A stretch of DNA of 64,000 nt from Paractinoplanes polyasparticus (GTDB taxonomy: Bacteria; Actinomycetota; Actinomycetes; Mycobacteriales; Micromonosporaceae). Made by a program: the position numbers and the translations under genes. This document shows, in pieces, positions 1-7,822 of the stretch (position 1 is its first letter; every line of letters starts with the position of its first letter). The stretch spans positions 310,001 to 374,000 of the forward strand of contig NZ_JAHWFK010000013.1 of the NCBI RefSeq assembly GCF_019710575.1, written 5' to 3'. The notes beneath the pieces are model-generated. The model was not told the origin of the DNA. It did no database searches and saw only the letters and a program-made list of their open reading frames with translations.

Positions 1-891
1 GGCCAGGATCGCGGCCACGGCCAGGATGCCGAGCAGCGGCGCGGCCCACTCCGCGCCCAGCGGGGCGACGCCGACACCGACCCGGATCAGGCCGTACGTG
101 CCCATCTTGAGCAGGACGCCGGCCAGGATCACCGAGCCGACCGTCGGGGCCTGGGTGTGGGCGTCGGGCAGCCAGGTGTGCAGGGGCCAGAGCGGGGCCT
201 TCACGGCGAACGCGAGAGCGAACAGGGCGAACGCGGCGTACTGCGTCGAACGGCTGAGATCGGCGCCACCGGCGAGCCGGGCCAGGTCGCCGGTGCCGGC
301 CGCGACGGTGACGGTGATGACGCCGAGCAGCAGCAACACCGAGCCGAACAGCGTGTAGAGCACGAACTTGCGCGCGGCCCGGCGTCTGTCCTCGCCGCCC
401 CAGCCCGCGATCACCGCGTACATGGGCAGCAGCACGACCTCGAAGAACAGGAAGAACAGGATCAGGTCGAGGGCCAGGAAGGTGCCGAGGATGCCGGCTT
501 CGAGGACCAGCAACAGGGCGACCAGCGTACGACCGGAGCCGCCGGCCGGGACCCGCCACATCGTGTACGCGCAGCAGAGCACCGTGAGCAGGCCGGTCAG
601 CGCGACCAGGGGGTACGAGACGCCGTCGACGCCCAGGTGGAAGTCGAGGCGCAGCGCGGGGACCCAGGACACGTCGAATTCGGCCCACGGCCGTACGGCG
701 AGAGGGGTGGCCGAATAGGCCGACCAGGCCTCGTCGCGGGCGAACGCCAGCAGCGCGATCGGGATCAGGGTGACCGCGGCGAAGATCGTGCCGGTGAGGC
801 GGGCCGCGCTGTCGAGGCGTGCCGGGAACAGCGCGAGGACGCCCGCGCCGACAGCCGGGACGAGCAGGACGGCGAGCAGGGCCACGGTCAT
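1..891 (-). CDS. nuoM: NADH-quinone oxidoreductase subunit M (partial, N-terminal 297 residues)
   Basis: This is a proton-pumping membrane subunit of respiratory complex I, an antiporter-like polytopic protein. Translating the minus strand from the ATG at 891 gives an unbroken frame to the window edge with many hydrophobic segments. It contains the conserved glutamate region FFEVVLLPMY and the block KAPLWPLHTWLPDAHTQAPT, both typical of NuoM. The ATG overlaps the nuoL stop as ATGA, so the two are translationally coupled. The gene runs off the left end, and nuoN would be expected beyond it. No defect is seen in the visible part. Identification is firm; completeness cannot be judged. Confidence 0.95.
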   Translation of the reverse strand, partial: MTVALLAVLLVPAVGAGVLALFPARLDSAARLTGTIFAAVTLIPIALLAFARDEAWSAYSATPLAVRPWAEFDVSWVPALRLDFHLGVDGVSYPLVALTGLLTVLCCAYTMWRVPAGGSGRTLVALLLVLEAGILGTFLALDLILFFLFFEVVLLPMYAVIAGWGGEDRRRAARKFVLYTLFGSVLLLLGVITVTVAAGTGDLARLAGGADLSRSTQYAAFALFALAFAVKAPLWPLHTWLPDAHTQAPTVGSVILAGVLLKMGTYGLIRVGVGVAPLGAEWAAPLLGILAVAAILA

Positions 892-2777
892 GCGGCGGCT
901 CCGAACAGAACGGCTACGGCGCCGAGGAGCAGAGCGCCGGCGAGGACGGCTGCCGCGGCGGCGGGCAGCGGGATGCGGTGGGCGTAGGCGAGCGCGGCGC
1001 CGACGCGGGAGGTGGTGGTGCCGGTGCCCTCGACGGCGGCGTCCACCACCCGGGTGTCGACGGTGAGGACCGCACGAGCGAGCGCCCGCACGGGTCGTAC
1101 AAGAAGACGATTTTGAATGTCATCGAGGCGGAAACCGGCCGCCAGCAGGGGGCGCGTGCGGCCCAGGGCCATCGCGGGATCGACGCCGGGCACCGCGCGC
1201 CACAGCCACCAGGCGGCCGTCGCACCGGCCGCGAGCAGGATCAACGGCAGGACGACGGCCACGCTGAGATGGGGTTCGTCCAGTTCCAGGGCCGTACGGA
1301 AGCCGGGGGCGTACGCGGCCAGGCCGAGCAGCACCGAGGGGATCACCAGCAGCAGGATCGGCCAGCGCATCGCGCCCGGCGGATCGTGCGGGGCCGCGGG
1401 CCGGGTGTAGCGGGCGTCGTCGAAGCCCACCTCCCAGTCCGGACCGTCGGCGCCGTGCGCGCGGGAGTGGCCGAGGAATCCCCAGAGCAGCAGGCGGGTC
1501 GCGTACCAGGCGGTGATCCCGACGGCGAAGAGCGCGGCGATCCAGACCACCCAGCCGACCCAGACCGGCGCTGTCTCGCCGCCCTCGGTGGCGTGCGCGG
1601 CCGCGGTCAGAACGTTCTCCTTCGACCAGAAGCCGGCCAGCGGCGGGAGGCCGGCCAGCGCGCCCAGCCCGGCGACGAACGCCCAGAACGTGACCGGCAT
1701 GTGCTCGCGCAGGCCGCCCATGCGGGAGAGGTAGTTGGTGCCGACCGCGTGGATGACCGCACCGGCCGCGAGGAAGAGCAGAGCCTTGAACGCCGCGTGT
1801 GTCAGCAGGTGGAACAGCGCGGCGGCGGGAGAGCCGACGGCGAGGGCGCCGGTCATGTACCCGATCTGACTGACCGTCGACCAGGCGAGAACACGCTTCA
1901 GGTCGTCCTGGGCCATCGCGCTGAACGCGCCGAGCAGGATCGTGATCGCGGCCATCACGCCGAGCACGGCCAGGGCGGCCGGAGACTGCTCGAAGAGCGG
2001 GTACAGGCGGAAGACCACGTAGACGCCGGCCGCGACCATCGTGGCCGCATGGATCAGGGCCGAGATCGGGGTGGGGCCGGCCATCGCGTCGGGCAGCCAC
2101 GTGTGCAGGGGGAACTGGGCGCTCTTGCCGGCCACCCCGGCCAGGATCAGCAGCAGCGCGGCGGTGTGCGGCGGCTGGGCCAGGACGTCGGCCAGGCGGC
2201 TGCTGCCGGCGTCGACGATCAGGAAGGCCACGCCGAGCAGGAAGCCGATGTCGCCGACACGGGTGACCACGAACGCCTTCACGGCCGCGGCGGGCGCCTC
2301 GGGCAGGCGGCGGTCGTGGCCGATGAGCAGGTAGGAGCAGGCGCCCATGATCTCCCAGCCGACGACCACACCGATCAGGTCGCCGCTGGTCACCACCAGG
2401 AGCATGGCTCCGGTGAACAGGCTGATCTGCGCTGCGTACGGGGCGTAGCGCGGGTCGTCGTGCAGGTAGGCCACCGAGTAGATCTGCACGAAGAGAGCCA
2501 CCGTGGCCACGGCCAGAGCGACGTAGAGGGCGGCGTGCCCGACCGAGATGCCGAGCGTGAGGTCGATATCGCCGAGGCTGACCCAGTGTGCCGACAGCTC
2601 GACCGGCTTGGTAGCGAAGAGTAGGACGCCGAGCGTCACGAGCAGTGAGACGGCGGCGCCGGCAATACCGAGGGTCGCGGCGGGGCGGCGACGCTGTGTG
2701 TCATCGCCGGGCGGCAGGAGCAGGCCGGCCAGACCCAGAAGCAGCGGTACGGCGGGAATCAGGACGGCGGCGTTCAC
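888..2777 (-). CDS. nuoL: NADH-quinone oxidoreductase subunit L
   Basis: NuoL is the distal antiporter-like proton pump of complex I in the cytoplasmic membrane. The 629-residue product has the usual length and many membrane segments. It carries the key glutamate region GWEIMGACSYLLIG and the family block SAQFPLHTWLPDAMAGPTPI followed by SALIHAATMV. The GTG at 2777 is chosen because it overlaps the nuoK stop (GTGA) and begins directly with a hydrophobic helix; the frame is open further upstream but that part is shadow sequence of nuoK. It sits in the run nuoI-J-K-L-M with overlapping junctions, indicating one transcript. Confidence 0.96.
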   Translation of the reverse strand: MNAAVLIPAVPLLLGLAGLLLPPGDDTQRRRPAATLGIAGAAVSLLVTLGVLLFATKPVELSAHWVSLGDIDLTLGISVGHAALYVALAVATVALFVQIYSVAYLHDDPRYAPYAAQISLFTGAMLLVVTSGDLIGVVVGWEIMGACSYLLIGHDRRLPEAPAAAVKAFVVTRVGDIGFLLGVAFLIVDAGSSRLADVLAQPPHTAALLLILAGVAGKSAQFPLHTWLPDAMAGPTPISALIHAATMVAAGVYVVFRLYPLFEQSPAALAVLGVMAAITILLGAFSAMAQDDLKRVLAWSTVSQIGYMTGALAVGSPAAALFHLLTHAAFKALLFLAAGAVIHAVGTNYLSRMGGLREHMPVTFWAFVAGLGALAGLPPLAGFWSKENVLTAAAHATEGGETAPVWVGWVVWIAALFAVGITAWYATRLLLWGFLGHSRAHGADGPDWEVGFDDARYTRPAAPHDPPGAMRWPILLLVIPSVLLGLAAYAPGFRTALELDEPHLSVAVVLPLILLAAGATAAWWLWRAVPGVDPAMALGRTRPLLAAGFRLDDIQNRLLVRPVRALARAVLTVDTRVVDAAVEGTGTTTSRVGAALAYAHRIPLPAAAAAVLAGALLLGAVAVLFGAAA

Positions 2778-3145
2778 CCGGACACCCGCTCGTGGTCGTG
2801 CTCGTGCAGCGCCACGTCGTCGAGCACCACGTCCCGGCGCAGGCGGTAGTACTGGAGGATGATCGCCAGGCCGACGCCGACCTCGGCCGCGGCCAGCACG
2901 ATGACGAAGAGGGCGAAGATCGCGCCGGCCCTCGGCTCGGGGACCGGATAGGCCCAGGCCTCGGGCTGGACGCCGGCGAGCGCGGACTTGATGGTGGCGT
3001 CGGCGGCGACCAGGATCAGGTTGACCGCGTTGAGCATGAGCTCGACGGCCATCAGGACGAGGATGGCGTTGCGCCGGCGCAGGACGCCGTAGACGCCGAG
3101 CGCGAAGAGCAAACCGGCGATGACGTACGGGATGACCGCGTGCAT
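2774..3145 (-). CDS. nuoK: NADH-quinone oxidoreductase subunit K
   Basis: NuoK is a small membrane subunit of complex I with three transmembrane helices, homologous to MrpC/MnhC. The 123-residue product has three hydrophobic stretches and the conserved motif MAVELMLNAVNLILV, whose glutamate lies in the proton path of the family. The tail is charged and His-rich (HEHDHER), longer than the roughly 100 residues usual elsewhere. The ATG at 3145 shares one base with the nuoJ stop (TGATG) and the gene overlaps nuoL at its 3' end, so translation of all three is coupled. Confidence 0.95.
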   Translation of the reverse strand: MHAVIPYVIAGLLFALGVYGVLRRRNAILVLMAVELMLNAVNLILVAADATIKSALAGVQPEAWAYPVPEPRAGAIFALFVIVLAAAEVGVGLAIILQYYRLRRDVVLDDVALHEHDHERVSG

Positions 3146-4125
3146 CAGGTCTCCTCGTCGTCCTGGGCGGGGGGCTTCGGCAGCGCCGGCCCTTTGTCCG
3201 CGCTTGCGGGCAGCGCCCGGTCGTTGCCGCGCGGCAGCGCCCGGTCGGTGCCTCGTGGTAGCGCCCGGTCGTTGCCGGTTGGCAGCGTGCGGGCCGGGTT
3301 CTCGTGGCTGGTGCCCTCGATGACCCGCGGTCGGCCCTCTTGGGATGTTTCCGGATTTTCCGGTGGGCCACCCAGGGTGGGGCCGGCCTCGCGCGCGCGG
3401 AAGACGACGTCGTGGGCCTGTTCCCTGAGGACGTCCTCGCGGGTCTTCACACCGGCGGTCTCGGTCGGCGGGGCGCCGGCGTTCTCGGCCGCGCGCTGAG
3501 CCCGGAGCCGATCCTGCGCGGCGGCCTGGCGGGCGGCGATGCGCTCGAGCCGGGCCTTCACCTCGTCCGATTCGTCGACCGGGCCGGGCGGAGGCACGTC
3601 CGAGTCGGCCGGGGCGTTCGGGTCGGGACGGGCCCCGATGTCCGGGCGGGAGAGAACGATCGCGCCGACCAGTGCGGCCAGCAGCAGGATCGACAGCACC
3701 TCGAACGGCAGCACCCAGGCGCCGAAGATCTGCTCGCCGACGCGGCGGCCGGTGCCGGCCGGGGGCAGTTCGAACTCCGTCCAGCGGAACGCGTCGATCA
3801 GCAGGACGGTCAGGCCGAGCCCTACGCCGCCGCCGACCAGGGCGGCCGGCAGTGCGGGGCGGTCGAGATCCGGGGACGGGCCGATCGGGGCCCGGGTCAG
3901 CATGACGGCGAACAACAGCAGCACGACCACCGCGCCGACGTAGACCAGGATCTGCACCCAGGCGACCAACTCGGCGCCCAGCACGAGGTAGAGGCCGGCG
4001 GTCGCGCCCAGGCTGACCACCAGATAGAAACCGGCGCGGACCAGGTGCGCGCTGGTGACGACGAAGACGGCGGAACCGACCGCGATCGCGCCGAGAGCCA
4101 GCATCAGCGCGTCCGCTACGGTCAC
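3145..4125 (-). CDS. nuoJ: NADH-quinone oxidoreductase subunit J with a long C-terminal tail
   Basis: NuoJ is a five-helix membrane subunit of complex I. Residues 1 to about 170 form the hydrophobic core, including the typical [17 protein letters not shown] segment. The product has 326 residues, well above the 160-280 common for this family. The extra about 150 residues are hydrophilic and Pro/Arg/Glu-rich, with a likely coiled stretch ([20 protein letters not shown]). Near the end a ten-residue unit of the type [12 protein letters not shown] is repeated. It lies between nuoI (4-bp ATGA overlap) and nuoK. The core assignment is certain. The tail role is unknown; it would be cytoplasmic or extracytoplasmic depending on helix count. 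Confidence 0.94.
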   Translation of the reverse strand: MTVADALMLALGAIAVGSAVFVVTSAHLVRAGFYLVVSLGATAGLYLVLGAELVAWVQILVYVGAVVVLLLFAVMLTRAPIGPSPDLDRPALPAALVGGGVGLGLTVLLIDAFRWTEFELPPAGTGRRVGEQIFGAWVLPFEVLSILLLAALVGAIVLSRPDIGARPDPNAPADSDVPPPGPVDESDEVKARLERIAARQAAAQDRLRAQRAAENAGAPPTETAGVKTREDVLREQAHDVVFRAREAGPTLGGPPENPETSQEGRPRVIEGTSHENPARTLPTGNDRALPRGTDRALPRGNDRALPASADKGPALPKPPAQDDEET

Positions 4126-4784
4126 CGGCCCGTCTCCGGTTCGTCCTTCTCGGCCGGCGCCGCCTTTTCAACAGGCTCAGCCGCGGCCGGCTCGGCAGCG
4201 GCGGGAGCGGCGGGGCGGCGTACGGGAGGCCTTGCGGTCTTGGCGGCCGTGGCCGCACCTGGACCGGCTGCCTTGCGCGCCGCCGTGGCCTCCTCCTTCG
4301 AGGGCTCGCCGAGCACGTCGTGGGCCGGCGGCGGAGGCACGGTGCGCATCCACTCCCCCAGCCTGTCCTTGTCGTGCAGCAGGTCGAGGACGTCGGTCTC
4401 GGCGTACTCGAACTCGGGCGTCCAGTGCAGCGCGTCGAACGGGCAGACCTCGATGCAGATGCCGCAGTACATGCAGAGCGAGAAATCGATGTCGAACCGG
4501 TCGAGCACATTGCGCTGCCGCGACCGCGCCGCGCCGGGGACGACGACTTCTTCCTTGTGCGAGTCGATGTAGATGCACCAGTCCGGGCACTCGCGGGCGC
4601 ACAGCATGCAGACCGTGCAGTTCTCCTCGGAGAGGGCGATGACCCCACGGCTGCGCGGCGGCAACTCGGGTTCGACATCCGGGTACTGCTGGGTGGTCGA
4701 CCGCTGGGTCATCGTCTTGAGCGTGACGGCGAGCCCTTGCACCAGCCCCTTGCCGGGCATGCCGCGCTCCCCGTCGTCACTCAC
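4122..4784 (-). CDS. nuoI: NADH-quinone oxidoreductase subunit I (2[4Fe-4S] ferredoxin-like)
   Basis: NuoI carries clusters N6a and N6b that pass electrons to NuoB. Two CxxCxxCxxxCP motifs are visible: [12 protein letters not shown] at residues 56-67 and [12 protein letters not shown] about 48 residues later. The first 150 residues match the family; the last about 70 are an Ala/Pro/Glu/Lys-rich tail. GTG at 4784 gives 220 residues. An ATG at 4760 preceded by GGGGAG is an equally plausible start and would remove eight residues. The gene heads the I-J-K-L-M run. Its upstream neighbour should be nuoH, but two opposite-strand genes intervene, so it probably needs its own promoter in 4785-4890. 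Confidence 0.95.
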   Translation of the reverse strand: MSDDGERGMPGKGLVQGLAVTLKTMTQRSTTQQYPDVEPELPPRSRGVIALSEENCTVCMLCARECPDWCIYIDSHKEEVVVPGAARSRQRNVLDRFDIDFSLCMYCGICIEVCPFDALHWTPEFEYAETDVLDLLHDKDRLGEWMRTVPPPPAHDVLGEPSKEEATAARKAAGPGAATAAKTARPPVRRPAAPAAAEPAAAEPVEKAAPAEKDEPETGR

Positions 4785-4890
4785 AAACGCATATCCTGCC
4801 CCGTCACCCCATTTGATGCGAGCACACCCCCATCAGATCTTGCGGTAGGTTTGCAGCCGAGTACGAGAGCCGGCGCCCGGGAGGCCTCTC
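4785..4890. promoter_or_regulatory. Divergent intergenic region between nuoI and the first Uma2 gene
   Basis: These 106 bases separate nuoI (leftward) from the first Uma2 gene (rightward) and must hold whatever promoters both use. A good ribosome binding site GGGAGG sits just before the Uma2 ATG at 4891. I do not see a convincing consensus -35/-10 pair on either strand. TAGGTT near 4844 is the best -10 candidate for the rightward gene. Confidence 0.35.
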
Positions 4891-5466
4891 ATGACCGCTG
4901 CCACCAGCGACATGCCACCTCAGGGCGACTGGACTTCAGACGATCTTGATCGTCTCCCCGAGGACGGCGTCCGTCGCGAGATCATCGATGGAATTCTCCA
5001 CGTGACCCCCTCCCCCTCGAGCGTCCACCAGACGCTCGCCCTGCTGCTGGGCTCGGCTCTGGTGAGATCGTGCCCCGACCATCTGTTTGTCAGCCAGGCC
5101 AACGACGTGATCCTCAGTCCGCAGCGGCGCTATGTGCCCGACCTCCTGGTGGTCACCTTCGAAGCGGCGAAATCGAAGACCGGAAAATTTACTTCCGATG
5201 AAGTGGTGCTGGCGGCCGAGATCGTGTCGCCCAGCACCAAGAGCATCGATTCGCTCACGAAGCCGGCCTTCTACGCCCACGCTGGAATCCCGTTCTATTG
5301 GTTGATCGAGACCAACGACGGGATCACCGTGAGCGTGTACGAGCTGAACACGGACGAGAGGATCTACGAGCCGCTGGAGACGTTCAGCGGCGACGACACG
5401 ATCAGGCTCGACCGCCCCTGGCAGATCGAGATCCCGCTGACGTCCATTCGGCCGCGCAACCTCTGA
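4891..5466 (+). CDS. Uma2 family (DUF820) putative restriction-endonuclease-fold protein, copy 1
   Basis: Uma2/DUF820 proteins have a PD-(D/E)XK nuclease fold; their biological role is unsettled. The 191-residue product carries the expected residues in order: E30, D84 (YVPDLLV), E110 (AAEIVSP) and K124 (LTKPAFYAHAGIP). The ATG at 4891 follows GGGAGG by six bases. It is on the opposite strand to the nuo genes and sits between nuoH and nuoI, which are normally adjacent. The next gene is a co-linear paralogue starting 69 bases downstream. The four catalytic positions are identical in number in both copies, pointing to tandem duplication. Family assignment is firm; function is unknown. Confidence 0.9.
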   Translation: MTAATSDMPPQGDWTSDDLDRLPEDGVRREIIDGILHVTPSPSSVHQTLALLLGSALVRSCPDHLFVSQANDVILSPQRRYVPDLLVVTFEAAKSKTGKFTSDEVVLAAEIVSPSTKSIDSLTKPAFYAHAGIPFYWLIETNDGITVSVYELNTDERIYEPLETFSGDDTIRLDRPWQIEIPLTSIRPRNL

Positions 5467-5535
5467 CGCAGAGGCTCGGCTCGGCGATTCGGATCTTCCG
5501 GTACGGTGAAATCACGAGGCGCCCTGGAGGATCCG

Positions 5536-6105
5536 ATGACCGCTGCGATGAGCGACATGCCGCACGCGGACGGCTGGACCACCGATGATCTCGATGCCCT
5601 GCCGGATGACGGCGTGCGTCGCGAGTTGCTCGACGGAGTGCTCCTCGTGTCACCTTCCCCCACCGACGTTCATCAGATCATCGCGATGCGCCTCGGCGTC
5701 GCGCTGGAGGACTCCTGTCCGCCCGAGTTCCAGGTCACTCAAGGGGTCGAGGTCCGCCTGAGCACACGGCGGTCCTTCATCCCCGACGTGCTGGTCGCCA
5801 CCGAGCAGGCCGCCCGCCGGCGTTCCGGCATCTATGCGCCGCACGAGGTGGTGCTCGCGGTCGAGATCGTGTCGCCCACGTCGGTGAGCATGGATCGCAT
5901 CACCAAACCCGCGCTCTACGCCGCCGCGGGCATCCCGCACTACTGGATCGTCGAGAGCGATCCCGGTCTGGCCGTGCAGGCCTACCAGCTCGACGCCGGC
6001 GCCGGGATCTATCGTCCGGCCGGAACCTTCGAGGCCGAGATCGCGGTGCCCGAGCCTTGGCCGATCGCCATCTCGATCAAGAAGCTCACGCCGCGCTTCC
6101 TCTGA
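5536..6105 (+). CDS. Uma2 family (DUF820) putative restriction-endonuclease-fold protein, copy 2
   Basis: This is a second Uma2/DUF820 protein of 189 residues with E30, D84 (FIPDVLV), E110 (AVEIVSP) and K124 (ITKPALYAAAGIP), the same numbering as copy 1. The N-terminus repeats the pattern MTAA-SDMP followed by LPxDGVRRE. The ATG at 5536 follows GGAGG; an upstream in-frame start at 5506 lacks such a site. It probably shares a transcript with copy 1. It ends only seven bases from the stop of the convergent nuoH, leaving no room for a terminator, so antisense read-through into nuoH is possible. Substrate and role are not inferable. Confidence 0.9.
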   Translation: MTAAMSDMPHADGWTTDDLDALPDDGVRRELLDGVLLVSPSPTDVHQIIAMRLGVALEDSCPPEFQVTQGVEVRLSTRRSFIPDVLVATEQAARRRSGIYAPHEVVLAVEIVSPTSVSMDRITKPALYAAAGIPHYWIVESDPGLAVQAYQLDAGAGIYRPAGTFEAEIAVPEPWPIAISIKKLTPRFL

Positions 6106-6112
6106 CCCTCGG

Positions 6113-7072
6113 TCACATGATCACCTTGACCACCGTGGTCAGCACGAGCTGACCCAGCGCCACCGGCACCAGGACCAGCCAGCAGAGCCTTTGCAGCTGA
6201 TCCTCGCGGAGCCGGGGGTAGCTCACGCGGAACCAGATGATCACGAACGAGACGGCGAAGATCTTGACCAGCGTCCACAGCCAGCCGAGCTGGTCGGCGA
6301 ACGGGCCGTGCCAGCCGCCCAGGAACAACACGGTGGTCAGGGCGGCGATGACGACGATGCCCACGTACTCGGCGAGCAGGAAGAACGCGAACCGCAGCCC
6401 GGTGTACTCGGTCATGTAGCCGAAGACCAGCTCGGAGTCGGCGATCGGCATGTCGAACGGCGGGCGGCGGATCTCGGCCAGCCCGGCGATGAAGAAGACG
6501 ATCGCCGCCGGGGCCTGCCAGAGCAGCCACCACGGGCGCCACGCCTCGACGATGCCGGGCAGGCTCAGCGTCCCCGCCGCCATGGCGACACTGGCCGCGG
6601 CGAGCACGAGGGGAAGCTCGTACCCCAGCAGCTGAGCCGCCCCGCGCAGGCCACCGAGCAGGCTGTACTTGTTGGCGGAGGCCCAGGCCGACATGAGCAC
6701 GGCCAGCACGCCCACGCCGAGCACGGCCAGCACGAAGAAGAGCCCGACGTCGAGCGCCTGGGCGACGAGACCGTTCGGGCCGAGCGGTATGACCAGCAGA
6801 ACCAGCAGGTACGGGAACAGGGCCACGATCGGGGCCAGCCGGAAGACCCGCCGGTCGGCCTCCCCGGGCGTGACGTCCTCCTTCTGGACGAACTTCACCC
6901 CGTCGGCGACGAGCTGCGCCCAGCCGTGGAAGGCCCCCGCGTACATCGGGCCGAGCCGCCCCTGCATGTGGGCCATCACCTTGTGTTCGGCCTGCCCCAC
7001 CACCAGCGGCAGCACGAGAAAGGCGGCCACCACGGCGACCACCCGCACAATGAGATCGAGCCAGACCGGCAT
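6113..7072 (-). CDS. nuoH: NADH-quinone oxidoreductase subunit H
   Basis: NuoH is the membrane subunit that with NuoB and NuoD forms the quinone chamber of complex I. The 319-residue product has about eight hydrophobic helices and the family blocks ADGVKFVQKED (quinone-side loop) and RRPPFDMPIADSELVFGYMT with TEYTG after it. Acidic residues in the second loop are kept. ATG at 7072 shares a base with the nuoC stop (TGATG), so nuoC and nuoH are coupled although nuoD-G normally separate them. Downstream continuity to nuoI is broken by the two Uma2 genes. Confidence 0.95.
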   Translation of the reverse strand: MPVWLDLIVRVVAVVAAFLVLPLVVGQAEHKVMAHMQGRLGPMYAGAFHGWAQLVADGVKFVQKEDVTPGEADRRVFRLAPIVALFPYLLVLLVIPLGPNGLVAQALDVGLFFVLAVLGVGVLAVLMSAWASANKYSLLGGLRGAAQLLGYELPLVLAAASVAMAAGTLSLPGIVEAWRPWWLLWQAPAAIVFFIAGLAEIRRPPFDMPIADSELVFGYMTEYTGLRFAFFLLAEYVGIVVIAALTTVLFLGGWHGPFADQLGWLWTLVKIFAVSFVIIWFRVSYPRLREDQLQRLCWLVLVPVALGQLVLTTVVKVIM

Positions 7073-7767
7073 CAGGCGCCGTCCCCGGCCTCGTCGGGCG
7101 CCGGAGTGGGCGTGCGCGGAGTCCCGGGACGTCGCGGGCGGGCCGGAGCGGGTGGCGCCTGCCCGGCCTTGGGACCCCACTCGTTCGGGTCGGGGACGCC
7201 GGGTGGGCGCATGGGAGCGCGCTTCGTCGTGCCGGCCTCGGACTCGCCGGGCTCCTTGGCGCCGGGCCAGGCCTTGGCCACTCGGGAGGCGAGCACGAAC
7301 TCCTTACGCAGCGGGTGGCCCTCGAACCCGGGCGGCAGCAGCAGCGGCCGCAGGTCGGGGTGGCGGGCGAACGCGATGCCGAACATCTCGTACGTCTCGC
7401 GTTCGTGCCACGCGGCCCCGGGGAACAGCTCGATCACCGACTCGATCACCGGGTTGTCGCGGGGAACGAGCGTGCGCAGCAGCAGGGCGTGCCGGCGGCG
7501 TGTGGAGTAGAGGTGGGCGACCACCCGGAAGCCCTCGTCGAGCTCGTCGACGGCCGAGAGCCAGTCGAAGTAGTCGCAGCCCAGAGCGCCGTTGTGCTTG
7601 GCCGTCCCCACAGTTTCCCACCACCGGGCGACCGGGACGTCGACCACCGCACGCTCGTGCCCGGGGCCGCCACCGGAGAGGCCGGCGACGATCTCGCCCG
7701 GCGGCGCGTCCGGGGAGTCGTCCGTCAGCAACGCCACCAGGCGCTCACCGACCTCTTCAGGCGTCAT
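7072..7767 (-). CDS. nuoC: NADH-quinone oxidoreductase subunit C (30 kDa subunit)
   Basis: NuoC is a peripheral-arm structural subunit of complex I. The signature WHERETYEMFGIAF and the block GHPLRKEF identify it. The 231-residue product has a family core to about residue 165, then a Pro/Ala/Arg-rich low-complexity tail. There is no fused NuoD domain. The ATG at 7767 has no strong Shine-Dalgarno sequence. In ordinary clusters nuoD follows; here nuoH follows directly with a one-base overlap. Upstream lies a DUF2252 gene that separates it from nuoB by about 1.37 kb. Confidence 0.93.
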   Translation of the reverse strand: MTPEEVGERLVALLTDDSPDAPPGEIVAGLSGGGPGHERAVVDVPVARWWETVGTAKHNGALGCDYFDWLSAVDELDEGFRVVAHLYSTRRRHALLLRTLVPRDNPVIESVIELFPGAAWHERETYEMFGIAFARHPDLRPLLLPPGFEGHPLRKEFVLASRVAKAWPGAKEPGESEAGTTKRAPMRPPGVPDPNEWGPKAGQAPPAPARPRRPGTPRTPTPAPDEAGDGA

Positions 7768-7822
7768 GGGCTCATCTTATGATCCGACCGGCCGCCCGCA
7801 GTCCCCGCAGCGGGGTGTGGGA

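Noticed and set aside
819..2624. A 601-codon frame on the plus strand
   Set aside because: It lies fully antisense to nuoL, is extremely rich in Arg, Gly, Glu and Gln and has no family similarity; it results from GC-rich codon bias.
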